Below, one piece after another: positions 8,453-19,300 of a stretch of 64,000 nucleotides of DNA. The stretch is taken from assembly GCF_015182285.1 (NCBI RefSeq), contig NZ_PRDM01000001.1, positions 62,001 to 126,000 on the forward strand. The letters are read 5' to 3'. A program made the position numbers and the translations under genes. Position 1 is the stretch's first letter; the number at the start of each line of letters is the position of its first letter. Source of the stretch: Flavobacterium hungaricum (GTDB taxonomy: Bacteria; Bacteroidota; Bacteroidia; Flavobacteriales; Flavobacteriaceae). Below the pieces are notes generated by a model. That model made no database searches and was not told where the DNA came from. It was given only the letters and a program-made list of their open reading frames with translations.

Positions 8453-8764
8453 TTAATGTTGCTTTTTTAAAAATGCATTTAATTTATCTATTTGTTTTCC
8501 TGTAAATGAAAATAGTAATAGAACAAAGGCAACAATGACCCATGCAATATTTACATATCCTTTTAAAAAAAAATAATCAAAATGTTCATAATAAAATAAT
8601 TTAATTGTATCACCAATTTTTAATTGATCACATTGCATTGCGCTTACATTAACCCTATCTGTTTTATCTTTATATTGTATCCAAACTTTAGAGCTTCCAC
8701 TTTTGCCATGCCAACAATAAATTTGTGTTATAATACAATCTTTTAAATTATTTTTATTTTTTTT
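8453..8764 (-). pseudogene. 5'-truncated small membrane-protein gene
   Basis: The only ATG in this frame is at 8638 and would give a 61-residue protein. However, the frame stays open and protein-like upstream, reading ..DCIITQIYCWHGKSG and KVWIQYKDKTDRVNVSA, back to a TAG at about 8762-8764, with no usable start. The original protein therefore seems to have lost its N-terminus. What remains is a beta-type segment followed by a membrane helix at about residues 30-46 of the short version. The arrangement recalls the gene at 5465-5824. A non-standard start codon cannot be excluded. Confidence 0.5.
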
Positions 8765-9019
8765 CTACGTTATCCTAGATGTAATTCTTTAGCGCCTTTA
8801 CAGTTTTTCCACCCATTGAGGTTAATTTAAAATCTTTTTGTAGTATTCTTTTTTTATTGCCTTTTACTGGCTTTAATGGCATCTTGTTTTTTTAGGTGTT
8901 TAGCAGTTGCTTTAGTCGTGTTCTTCCTTACAGATTTTAAATTGCGATTATTGTAAACACTTCCATTATTTGTCCATCAAAATAAAATTCTTCTTCAAAC
9001 ATAGGATTGTAAAGCACTA
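8765..9019. other. Decayed tail region after the Rhs remnant
   Basis: No intact gene is seen. On the minus strand, short Lys-rich frames are interrupted by stops: one around 8965-9015 reads EEEFYFDGQIMEV and a shifted one nearer 8890-8945 reads NRNLKSVRKNTTKATAKH. They directly follow the end of Rhs core homology, where a variable toxin tail would be expected. This fits a frameshifted, decayed tail. Confidence 0.4.
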
Positions 9020-9668
9020 GACGCTCCACATTTAACCACAATGAAATCTTGATATTTAAAGACCTCGTCCTTGAATAGCTCAAATTGTCTCTATATTCAT
9101 TTCCTTCCCATTAAATAAATATGACGAACTAAGATGAATGTTCTTCAAAAGAGACTCACCAAAAGCAATGTACTCCACATGCCGTGAAATAGAGCCATTT
9201 TTGTTGGTAATGTACGAAGTACTTCCCAAATGATCCGGATGAAAATAGAAAATATCATTTTCCGGCATTCCTGTTCCGGTAAAACCTTCGCCTCCTTTAA
9301 TGGTTGTGGGTTCTACCGGCGGTCCAAATTGTACTGCTGGTCCAGGAACATCTCCTGGAGCATTGAAAATTGGGTTTCTTGGCCAGCCTTCTGGCGGTTC
9401 CCATTCTTTTCTACTAGTTGTAATATAAAAAACCTCGATTTTTCGAGGTTTAATTTTTTTTTCTCTGGCGATTTTCTTTTACGGTTCGAAGTCGGGAGAC
9501 TTCGCACAGCATTAAAAACTTTATGGAACTCTTCGTGCAGCGGGTTTCGTGGCCACCTTACGGTGGTTCCTGATTTTCCTCAACAGGGTTAAGTGTTTCA
9601 CTTGGGTAAGGGTCTCCTGTAAATTCCGGTGTTGCATATATTCCCCTCTGCGTTGGTCATCCTGGTTA
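9020..9668 (-). pseudogene. Orphan Rhs core fragment, broken by an insertion
   Basis: This stretch repeats the last part of the intact Rhs core. From 9668 downward it matches the proline-rich segment (GIYATPEFTGDPYPS), then the GWPRNPIFNAPGDV segment, then the PENDIFYFHPDHLGS core, then SYLFNGKE, and it fades near 9020 where the intact protein reads LDMKTSLWLSVD. Homology is interrupted at about 9411-9545 by a block carrying a hairpin terminator and a repeat, and the PPEGW/PP-GG segment appears on both sides of it. Stops and frameshifts are present; the longest open part is 9080-9268. It directly follows the stop of the lipoprotein gene at 9670. Confidence 0.8.
9430..9451 (-). terminator. Bidirectional hairpin terminator inside the Rhs remnant
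   Basis: A 9-bp perfect stem (AAACCTCGA and its complement) with a 4-base loop has T-runs on both strands. It sits in the block that interrupts the Rhs core duplication and would stop transcription in either direction. It therefore separates the intact Rhs operon from the genes at 8376 and below. Confidence 0.7.
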
Positions 9669-9669
9669 G

Positions 9670-10275
9670 TTATTCTCTTCCTTCTGTCCAGTAGGGTACT
9701 TTGTAAAAATAATCATCTAATGTTCCTTCTGAAAGTTTATATTTAAAGGTGTTTTTAATTTTAGAAATTAGTAAAAGTATTTGCTGATAGGTTAGTTTAT
9801 TAACATCGATATTTTTACTTTCTTTATCAACTGCATCAAGAAGTATAATTTTATTATTTTTATACTCTATTTTAAAGACAGAGGGACTATCAACACCGAA
9901 TTTAGTAATGCCATAAACAGGCATAAGTTTGTCATTTAGTATATACAAAGAAAAAGGTCGATTTTTTATAGGTCGAAAATCGGGAAGTAGTGAATTTACA
10001 GCTAATTTTAAATTTTCTTTTTTATCAAAAAGAACCCTGCTGCGAAATCCATTATATAAAATTTTATAGTTCGAATCAGAAAATACAACTTTACATCTCT
10101 TTAATTCATCAATACCAAAATCTTCAAAATGTTTATCACATACATAACCATTTTGAATTAATTTATCCATATCTGACAAATATTCAATTTTTATTCCCTG
10201 ATCTTTACAATCAACTTCTTTCTTATTTGTACAGAATACAAGAAGAAATACTAACAATAAGCTATACTTTATCAT
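9670..10275 (-). CDS. Lipoprotein, candidate Rhs immunity protein
   Basis: The 201-residue protein has a short lipoprotein signal (LLVFC, Cys15). The mature part has no recognised domain and is rich in Lys, Asp and Tyr. Its start is only 25 bases after the stop of the giant Rhs gene, and a duplicated Rhs core fragment begins right after its own stop. In polymorphic toxin loci the immunity gene normally sits immediately after the variable toxin tail, so this is the best immunity candidate. A lipid-anchored immunity protein would imply that the toxin acts in the periplasm or at the outer membrane. Confidence 0.7.
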   Translation of the reverse strand: MIKYSLLLVFLLVFCTNKKEVDCKDQGIKIEYLSDMDKLIQNGYVCDKHFEDFGIDELKRCKVVFSDSNYKILYNGFRSRVLFDKKENLKLAVNSLLPDFRPIKNRPFSLYILNDKLMPVYGITKFGVDSPSVFKIEYKNNKIILLDAVDKESKNIDVNKLTYQQILLLISKIKNTFKYKLSEGTLDDYFYKVPYWTEGRE

Positions 10276-10300
10276 TTTATTTATGTTATGATTTAAATTA

Positions 10301-13300
10301 CTAATTTTTTAATGGACGAAAAATCTTTTTAGTTTCTGGCACATCTCCAAATCTGTTGTTAGGTCTTGAATATTTAATACTCATTCCTCCAGCACTATTG
10401 ACTTTTAAATTATAGAAAGCAGGTAATGTACCATTTTTTGTAAAACATAAAAAACCAGTTCTTTTTTGTTCATTAAGTTTCAAATCAAATCTAAAATCAT
10501 TATAGTAATGATTACTTGTCGCACTTGAATTGGTATAGTTTAAAAATAACTTCCTATTTGAATTACCTACAAAAAAAGAGGAAAAATTTTCTCCATATGC
10601 TTTACCTGAAGGGTAATTTCTATCTTTAGGTTGCAGTGATCCCGCAACCAACGAACAAGCTGTAAACATGACATTTGCATTATCCGTCAATAAACTTTTT
10701 ATATACTTTAGTGATGAGTTTTTCGCTGGATCACCAATTGGTCCCGCACCATTTGACGATAATTCTGCACCAGCGGTACTACCATGAGATCTCCAAGCTA
10801 AATTAGTAATAAAAGAGGTTTTATCACCATAAGCTTTTTTTAATGCTCTCTCTGCTTCTTCAGGACTACTTACTGCTATCCAGTCATATTTTCCACTAGT
10901 CTCATTCATTTTCTGTTCATTAATACCCTGAGCATCCATTGTAAATATTAAAAGATTTGGACTACCTGTTAATTTTCCTTTTGTTGGAGGGTCATTTTTA
11001 GGATCCTCTGGTCCCATTCCTGAAGGATCTATTAAATTGAGTGGATTATTAAAGCAATAATTATAGGGAGAATGATGTAAAAATTCTTCTGCTAAAGGGT
11101 CAACACTCAACCACAAAGAAGTCTTCATGTCTAAATACCTTGCCCCATAATAGCTCAAATTCGTTTCCCTGTCAAGTTCTTTGCCGTTAAAAAGATATGG
11201 CGAAGAAAACGAGCTGGAATGCTCCTCAAATAAAACTTCCCCAAAAGCAATATACTCCACATGCTGTGAAATAGAGCCATTTTTGTTGGTAATATAGGAA
11301 GTACTTCCCAAATGATCCGGATGAAAATAAAAAATATCATTCTCTGGCATTCCTGTTCCGGTAAAACCTTCGCCTCCTTTAACGGTTGTGGGTTCTACTG
11401 GCGGTCCAAATTGTACTGGCGGTCCAGGAACATCTCCTGGTGCGTTGAAAATAGGATTTCTAGGCCATCCTTCTGGCGGTTCTTGGTTTTCTTCTACAGG
11501 TTTAATGACTTCACTCGGGTACGGATCTCCCGTAAATTCAGGAGTTGCGTAAATCCCCTGCTGCGTTGGCGGGCCGGGAGGCAAACCTAAACTTTTTACA
11601 TAGGCATCCATTGCTTTTTGTTGTTCGGCTGTCAATTTGGTATAATTAACACCGCCAGCAGTAATTTTTAGCGGTTGTGCAAAAGCTCCGTTTCCTAGTT
11701 TGCTTACAATACGTCCTGCACCTTCAAAATAATGTTTGGTAAATTTTCCTTTGCTGATCACAAAATATGGCGAAACATAACCAGTATAATCATCGGTATG
11801 TACAATAGTAGCCGCAGTTTCTCCGTTGATCGCCACATTTTGAGAATCTCCAGAGCTTTTTATTACTCTTTCTCCTCCTGCATCATACGTATATTGATGG
11901 ATTCTTCCGTTATCGTTTATTCCCATTAAACGGTTTTCTTCGTCCCAAGTCATTTTTCTGAAGTTTTTGTCTTCGGTATAACTTGTTGGGTTTCCATTTC
12001 CGTCGTAAACATATTCTCTCGGTTGCGTCTTTCCTGCCTCAGCAATTTTATTGGGTGCGTTAGGATGCAGTTCGTTATCGTAATTGTACTCTAAAACATA
12101 ACCTTTTTGTTCGTTGTTTACCGTATGCACCAAATCTTTTTTGGTAATGTTGTGCATTTTATTGTAGCTCATATTCAGCTCATAACTAGCTTTAGTAAAC
12201 TCACCCTGATAGCTTGCCTTTGCCGATTTTAATCTATAAAAATCGTCGTATTGGTATTCATGAGATGAGGTCCCGCCTAAAGTATTGTTTACAATTGGAG
12301 CGGTGTTTTTTATATTCAATACATTCCCAACTAAATCATAACCATACGAATTATTCATTACTTGTCTCGCACCGCTTTTTACCTGCAGCTGCTGTAATCT
12401 TCGCATTACAGGGTCGTAAGTATAATTGGTTTCGGTATCGTTTCCATATTTTAAATATTTACGCTGTTCAAATTCGTCATAACTCAATTGTTTTATGTAA
12501 TCGTAAGTATGACTTTCTTTTTTGCCCTGCATGCTCTGAAGATTTCCTGCGCGGTTATAGGTATATTCAACCACTTCGCCATCAGGATACGTCATTTTCT
12601 GGATACGGTTCCAAGTATCGTATTCGTATTGCGAAATGTAGGTCTGTACATCGGTAGGAGTGATGCGCAGCGTGCGGATTTCTTTTTCGACTTCTCCCAG
12701 TTTTCCGTAGAAAAACTCCTGCCCGCCGCTGGCATCTTGTACAAACCACAATCTGCCTCGGCGCGCTGCAGTTCCATCGGCTTTACCGTAATTGTACTGC
12801 ACATTATTCTGCGGGTTTTTAGGGTATTTTATACTTTCTAAACGGTTGTAATTGTATACGTATTCGATTGCACCGCCGTTGGGTACTGTGTTTTTTATAT
12901 CTTGTGTGACGCGTGTTGTCAAGTTACCTGCCAAATCATATTGCATGGTAGTTGTTCCTGCATCTGGATGCGTAAACTCCACACGTCTTCCCAGCCAGTC
13001 GTAACTGCTTTTGGTAATATGATCCATAGCATCGGTTACTTTGATCATTTCTCCCAAAGCATTTGTTTCAAACTTGGTCGTCAAATCGTTCTGCATGCTG
13101 GCCAAATTCTGTCCAGTTGCATCTGTAAAAGTTTCACTTGTTTTGTTTAAAGCATCTGTTTGGGTCGTTCTTAAAACTGAAATTCCTTCATAATCTTCTA
13201 TTGCAAAAACAGTTGTGTTGGTGCTGCCGTCCGGCAATGTTACTTTAACTGCACGACCCACTTCATCATATTCTGTTTTAGTTGGTGTAACAGTAGATAC

Positions 13301-16300
13301 TGCCGTACTGAAGTTATTATCGAGAGTCGTAGAGGTGGTAGGGTAGTAGCTGGTTATTTGACGCCCTAATCCGTCATAAATTATTTTTCCCGAAATGATA
13401 TGCGCTTCCTGATCAGCACTTCCTGATTGTGTAAACAAACTGGCTGTTTTCTTTACCTGCAAAGCCCTTCCTAATCCGTCCGTATAGGTAAACGTTTCGA
13501 TATCTTTGTCTAATTCTGGATCATAATTTTTGGTTTTCGCATAAGGTACTTTTGCCTCTGGGAAATATTCGTAAGCAATAGTATAGGCTTTACCCGAAGC
13601 AATCTCGTAAGGTGCTTTTATAGTAGCCGGACGACCTTTAGCATCCAGTGTATAAATCATACTTTGATCGTTACGATCAGTCGTTTTTAATGGTACACCA
13701 TAACGGTAATCGTATTCCATTTTGTTTTGATACCCAAATGCATCTTTGATTTCGGTCATATACTGATGGTTTTCTGTATCAAAAGTATATTCCAAAGTCA
13801 TTCGCTGTGCTTTATGATTGGTTGGCCCGGTTATTTTCTCCAGGTTTCCGTACGTATCATAAGCAATATCGGTAATGGCAATTTTATCCGCAGCAGCGTA
13901 ATTTTTAATCTGCGTTACTTCGGCTGTTGTTGTGTTGATGGTTGTAGCTCTTTTACGGCGTAATCCGTCAGTTGTATACACTTCTAACTGTTTCGGGATA
14001 CCTCCATAATAAGGCGTAGTGCTTTCGTGATAAGTGATTTTTGCGGTTACTTTATCATCTGCCGTTCCGTTTCCTAAATCTTCGTATTGCGTGATATTTC
14101 CGTTAGCGTCATAGGTATTAAAAGTATTGGTTTCAAGATATTCGCTGCCGCCTTCGTATACTTTTTGGTTCGCATGAATTAATCCCACAAAAATGCGTTT
14201 GTCATCGCAGGAAGGTAAATTTAAATCAGAAACCGGAACACTTGCCTGTGTTTTTACATCCACAAAACTGTATTCGTTTTCAGTTTCCTGACGCATTTTT
14301 CCATTTTTATCTAATGTATAACTATGTTTCAACAGATTTTTACGGAAATAATCCTGATTGTAAAACTCCTGAACAGTCGTTGTAAAAACAGAATTATCTG
14401 CCGCATCAATCTGTTCCTGAATTACTTTTCCGAATCCGTAAAACTCTCTTTCACGACGATCGTGAAAACCGTCTTCATAACGGAATTTAGCAATCGAATG
14501 ATCGATTCCATCACCTTTATGTCCGTCAAAAACATCTACAGACTGCAAAACCCATTTAGCCGACGGATTCTCATAACTTGGTTTTGTGAGTTCGTAATCT
14601 ACCACATAGCTGTTTCCAGCGCCGTTGGTAACGCTTTTTAGTTTGTTGGTTCTTTTGATGTTGGAAAGCTGTGCTGTTAAATGGTTATCATCTGTAGAAA
14701 CGATATAATCCAGGTTTCCATCACCGTCAATATCCATATATGTTCCTTCAGAACGGCTGGTGCTCCATCCTTTACTTCCTCCAACAGTTGGTGTAATACG
14801 AAGCAGCCAAACCGTGATATCAAAAGAGAAATTGGCATTCATACCGTAGCTTACTCCTTTATTCAGATTCATTTCTGAGAATTTTGGATATACAATTGGT
14901 GTATCAAATGAATCTCCTAAGTTAAAAGCCACTTTCATGGTATTGCCCTGATAGCTTATTTTATCTGCCAGACCATCACCGTTGATATCCATAAAAGATT
15001 CGTCAACATCAGATTCTGATCTTGCATAATTGGCACCGCCCGAAATAGACCCTTGTTTAATACTGAAACCTAATCCAGCACTCCAATCAGTAGAGAAACC
15101 TTTGTTTAAACTTCCCAGATTCCAATTTCCTCCCGATACAAAGCCGTAACCTGTGTTCAGCATTACGTCTCCATTGTCAGTTACTTTATCCGGAAGTCCA
15201 TCACCGTTTATATCGCTGTGAATCAATCTAGAACGGTCGGTTCCTTTTCCTTGCGATGCACTTACCGAAATTTGGTCTTTTGCTTTTTCAGCTTCTTCAT
15301 CGGCACAAGATCTTGAAGCTTCTCGTTGTGCCGCTACTTTTCCAACAGTCATTCCCAAACCGCTTTTTGCAGTTCCGTGGCTGTAGCTCCCGCCAAAATT
15401 AGGACCTTCGGAAGTAGTGGTCGCATGACTGAAATTGTCTCCTATATTTACAATTTGATCCGAAACTTTTCCAACAGGGGCTGTCAGCTGTACATTGCCG
15501 CCGCGAATATAATCTGGAAAACGGTCCCCATTAAAGTCACTCATCGTCTGTGTTACATACGAATCTCCGTCTATAGACTTGCTGTAACCCATATTGGCAA
15601 AACCTGTAGAAGCGCCGGCAGAGATACTTTTACTTTTGCTTTCGCTGATCATGTCCAATGCTGATGTACTGCCGCCTTGTAAATTTGGAAGTGAAAAATC
15701 CGTGTAATCGGCAATATCATCTTCTCCTAGTCTCGATGTTCCAATAGTCTGGCCTTTAATATAAATTCCTTCTTCCAGACCTTCCCATTTGTATTTAGTG
15801 TAAGATGGATTTAAAGACACAAAATAATTATCGGCCATTTCGTACCCTTTTCCATCATAATTTTCAGGATCGGTATTGTTCAAATCAGGTTCGTTATTAT
15901 ACGCGTCCGACTGCTTTAACTTAGTCTGATCTATGGTGTTTGAAGCCAGTGTTCCATTGATAACAAATCCTCCCCATTGACGGTGGTACAATCCTAATGT
16001 TCGCTCGTCTGAATTTAGAAGACTGTAAATCGCAAAATCATCTGCAGCCTTGGTATAGATCACATCATCGGTAAGGTCTGTCAAGTCTTTTAAATCGGTT
16101 ACCTGAACCTGAATATTTAAAGCATTTGCTTTTGGATAATTTTTGATTATTGTAATAGACTGGGCATTAGAAACCGTCATTTCTAACTGAATAGGTGCTC
16201 CTAAAACGGCATCTGGATAGACAACTGCATTATCAAATGCATTGTTAACCAACACTAATGTACCTGCGGTGATTTGATAGCGGTTACGGGCTAATAAAAC

Positions 16301-19300
16301 ATTATTTTGTTTGGCAGAGATAATGACATCTCCGTTATAATTATTGATATTTCCTGGATATTGAAAAGGAGTCGCTAATATTAAATCTGCCGGCAGAATG
16401 TTTAGTTTTACTTTACCGCTTACTGTAGCACTTACACCTGGGATATTATAATTTCCTTCTCGCTTATTGTATAATAAATGCGAAACTTCCATAGCTGCTT
16501 CTTCTGCCTCACCACCCGGATAAGCTGGAACCGTTACTTTAGGGGCAAAAGAAATAGACTGCCAATTGATATTGGTTGCTGTTTCTAAAGCAAGGCTGAT
16601 TTGTGTTTCTGCTTCGAATACCGGCAGTGTAACTGATGCCAAATCGAAAGCAGCAACGTCGTTTGCTAAAAATGTTTTTTCGTAAACAATTACCGAAGGA
16701 CTGGTTTGGTCCAGATAACTTTTGGTAATAACCAGTCTAATATGATCTGACGTTACCGGTTTGTTTAAAATTCCTTTTAAAACAACATTTCCGCTGGCTG
16801 GAATCGTTTTAGCGGCTAGAGAACTGCTGAAAAAATCACTGCTGGCTTGATAAGAAGCTAAAGAATATAAATTGGCATCTTTAAGAGCAGCTGGAATTGT
16901 AAAATCACTTTGTACAATATTTCCGTTAAGATCTCTGTCAAACTGCTTTACCTGAGAATAGGTAATAATAGGATCCCAGTTGACGGTATCAAAATTTCCG
17001 TCTTTTACAGCACTAACTCTAAAATACAATCTTTCGCCTTTTTCTACAGAAACAGCATTGTTTTGTTTGGTTTTTATTGCGTAATCTGAAGCGCCAATTA
17101 CCTCGTTCCAGATTAATTGAGTTCCTTTTTGAAAATACAAGTGAACTCCGTCTGCTTTATCTATTCCTGCATTGTTTACATATTCTGCACGCGCTTTAAT
17201 ACCTTCTGGTGTCGATTCTTCGACAAGCTGATATTGATGCGAAATTGAAACAATTCCTTTTACTGGCGCTTCCCACATACGCACCACATCGTGCAGCGGA
17301 TTTTGTTTTTCAATCTCTTCTTGAGAAATAGTTGTATATCCAGGAATATTAATATCTCCTCCTCCAAAAACAGGAGAAGGGGTTCCCGTACTGCTGCTTT
17401 TGAAAGTTGGAACTCCGTTTTCTAAACGATTGTAATAGACCTGCCCGTTTCGAACAAAATCAATTAATCCATCGCCGTTAAAATCCATAAAGTAAGCCTT
17501 GGTTTTATTGGTAGAACGCTGCTGGTCGTAACCAATGTTACCGTATTTTAAGTTTAGATCGACACCCCAGTTAAAAGAAGTTGACTTAGAAAAACCAACA
17601 TCGCTAATATTAATTTCCTGTAATTCTCCAAAGCCTAACTGCCCAGAACCGGCTAAATTTTTTCGGTAGTAAACCCCATTTTTATTTTTAAATACTTTAT
17701 CAGGCAGTCCGTCACCATCTAAATCTTCGAGCATGGCAGCAGTATCAGATTTTCCCCAGCTATTTCCTCCGTGACCTCCAACCGTAAAGCCTTTAAGACT
17801 TCCTGCATTGGTAGCCAAACCGATTCCAAGTCTGTAACTAATACCTTCTGTAGTTCCTTCGGTACTGCTTACCAAAGAGTGTTTTCCTGAAAATAGTACA
17901 TCGCTGAAAGAAGGAATAGAGCTGTTCTTAAGATTGTCATTTGGTACATCCCAAGCTTGTTCCGGTCCAAACGGATTGTATTTCCCAGACGAATCACGAA
18001 CATCATCAAAATAATCCAGCGTATTGGTATAGAATAATTTAGATTCTGAATCGTATTCTGAAATCGATTTTAAAAGTGTTTTCTTAAATGCCCCTTCTTT
18101 GTACTGCAGTTCATAACTGCGGATCATTTCGTCTTTATAACGAACCTCGATTTTTCGCAGTAATTGATTATTTATTTGTTTAAAACCTAAACGAGCAGAA
18201 ACTTGTACATCTGGACGATTTGCTTCTCCTAAATCAGCGTTTTTAACAAAAGTTACGTTGTAATTTCCTTTCTGTGAACCAAATCCGGTATAATAAACCT
18301 TTTTAAGATACAGCTCGCCGTCTTTTTTATCGTATTCGTAACTTACTGTATTTCCTTTTAAATCTTTTTGCAGGCATAACACCCAATGCCCAATATTTCC
18401 CGATGCATCTTGTAAAACAGTATTGGTGTTCAAACCAGATTCATTTCCACCATAATAACTGGCTACACCGCTTTTGTCTTTTACTACCCAATAATAATTT
18501 TTTGGAGAATCTCCTTTACGGATAATCTGCTGAAAAGCGCCTTCGCGTCTTGGATAAAACTGCTTGTCTTTTGTTCTGCCAATCCATTCTGCTCTATGTG
18601 AATTCGGGATTAAAGCTTCGCCGGCAATTGCGTAACTTTCGGTTTCATTTGTCGCATCATATCTTGGTGCACCCCAGCGGGTTTCGATATTAACAGATGG
18701 TGCCGAAATATCCCAGCCCGTTCCTGCCCAGCTGTGAACTCCGTCTGAGTCGTATTGTAAATTTAGAGAAGGCTGCATGCCGCCGCGTCCGTTCGGAATC
18801 ACGATCGAAAATCCTGTACTCATCGTTCCTCTTCCGTTTGCAGATGGCGGCGCAATAGATTGAATCCCAACTAATGGACTTGCCGCTTTTAAATCTTTAA
18901 TGCTCGTAGGGGTATAACCAGAAGTTTCTGGAGATTCCGGCATTTTGATAATTCCCGCAATAAAGTCGGTAAAGTGAGTGGTTTTGGCTTGAATGATTCC
19001 CGCTTTCAGGTCTATAGAATCTTTGGTTACTTCCTGCCAAAGACGTTTATTTTCGTCAAAATAAAATACATTAATATCTTTTTCGGTATAACCTTCTGGA
19101 ATGGCTTTTTTATCAAAAGGAAGCGATAAAGTCACCGCTTTTTCAAAAATAGTTCCGTGCGGCAGTAATCTGAAACCCGCATTAAGAGCCGTTACATTGA
19201 CCATTGCTGCATTCAAAGGCGCAATATCAATTTTTCGAAGTCCGCTTACCGAAACATTCACATCCGATTGAAGCGCTCCTGCCGGAAAAACGGCATTAAA

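Noticed and set aside
9313..9507. Minus-strand 64-residue frame
   Set aside because: It is a shifted frame across the terminator and the interruption in the Rhs remnant, with no signal or homology.
9230..9592. Plus-strand frame of 120 residues over the Rhs remnant
   Set aside because: It is antisense to the duplicated Rhs core; the same antisense frame occurs at 11312-11590 over the intact gene.
11155..15664. Many plus- and minus-strand frames of 60-150 residues inside the Rhs gene
   Set aside because: All overlap a 3288-residue protein with clear domains; their sequences are unstructured in composition and have no supporting starts.
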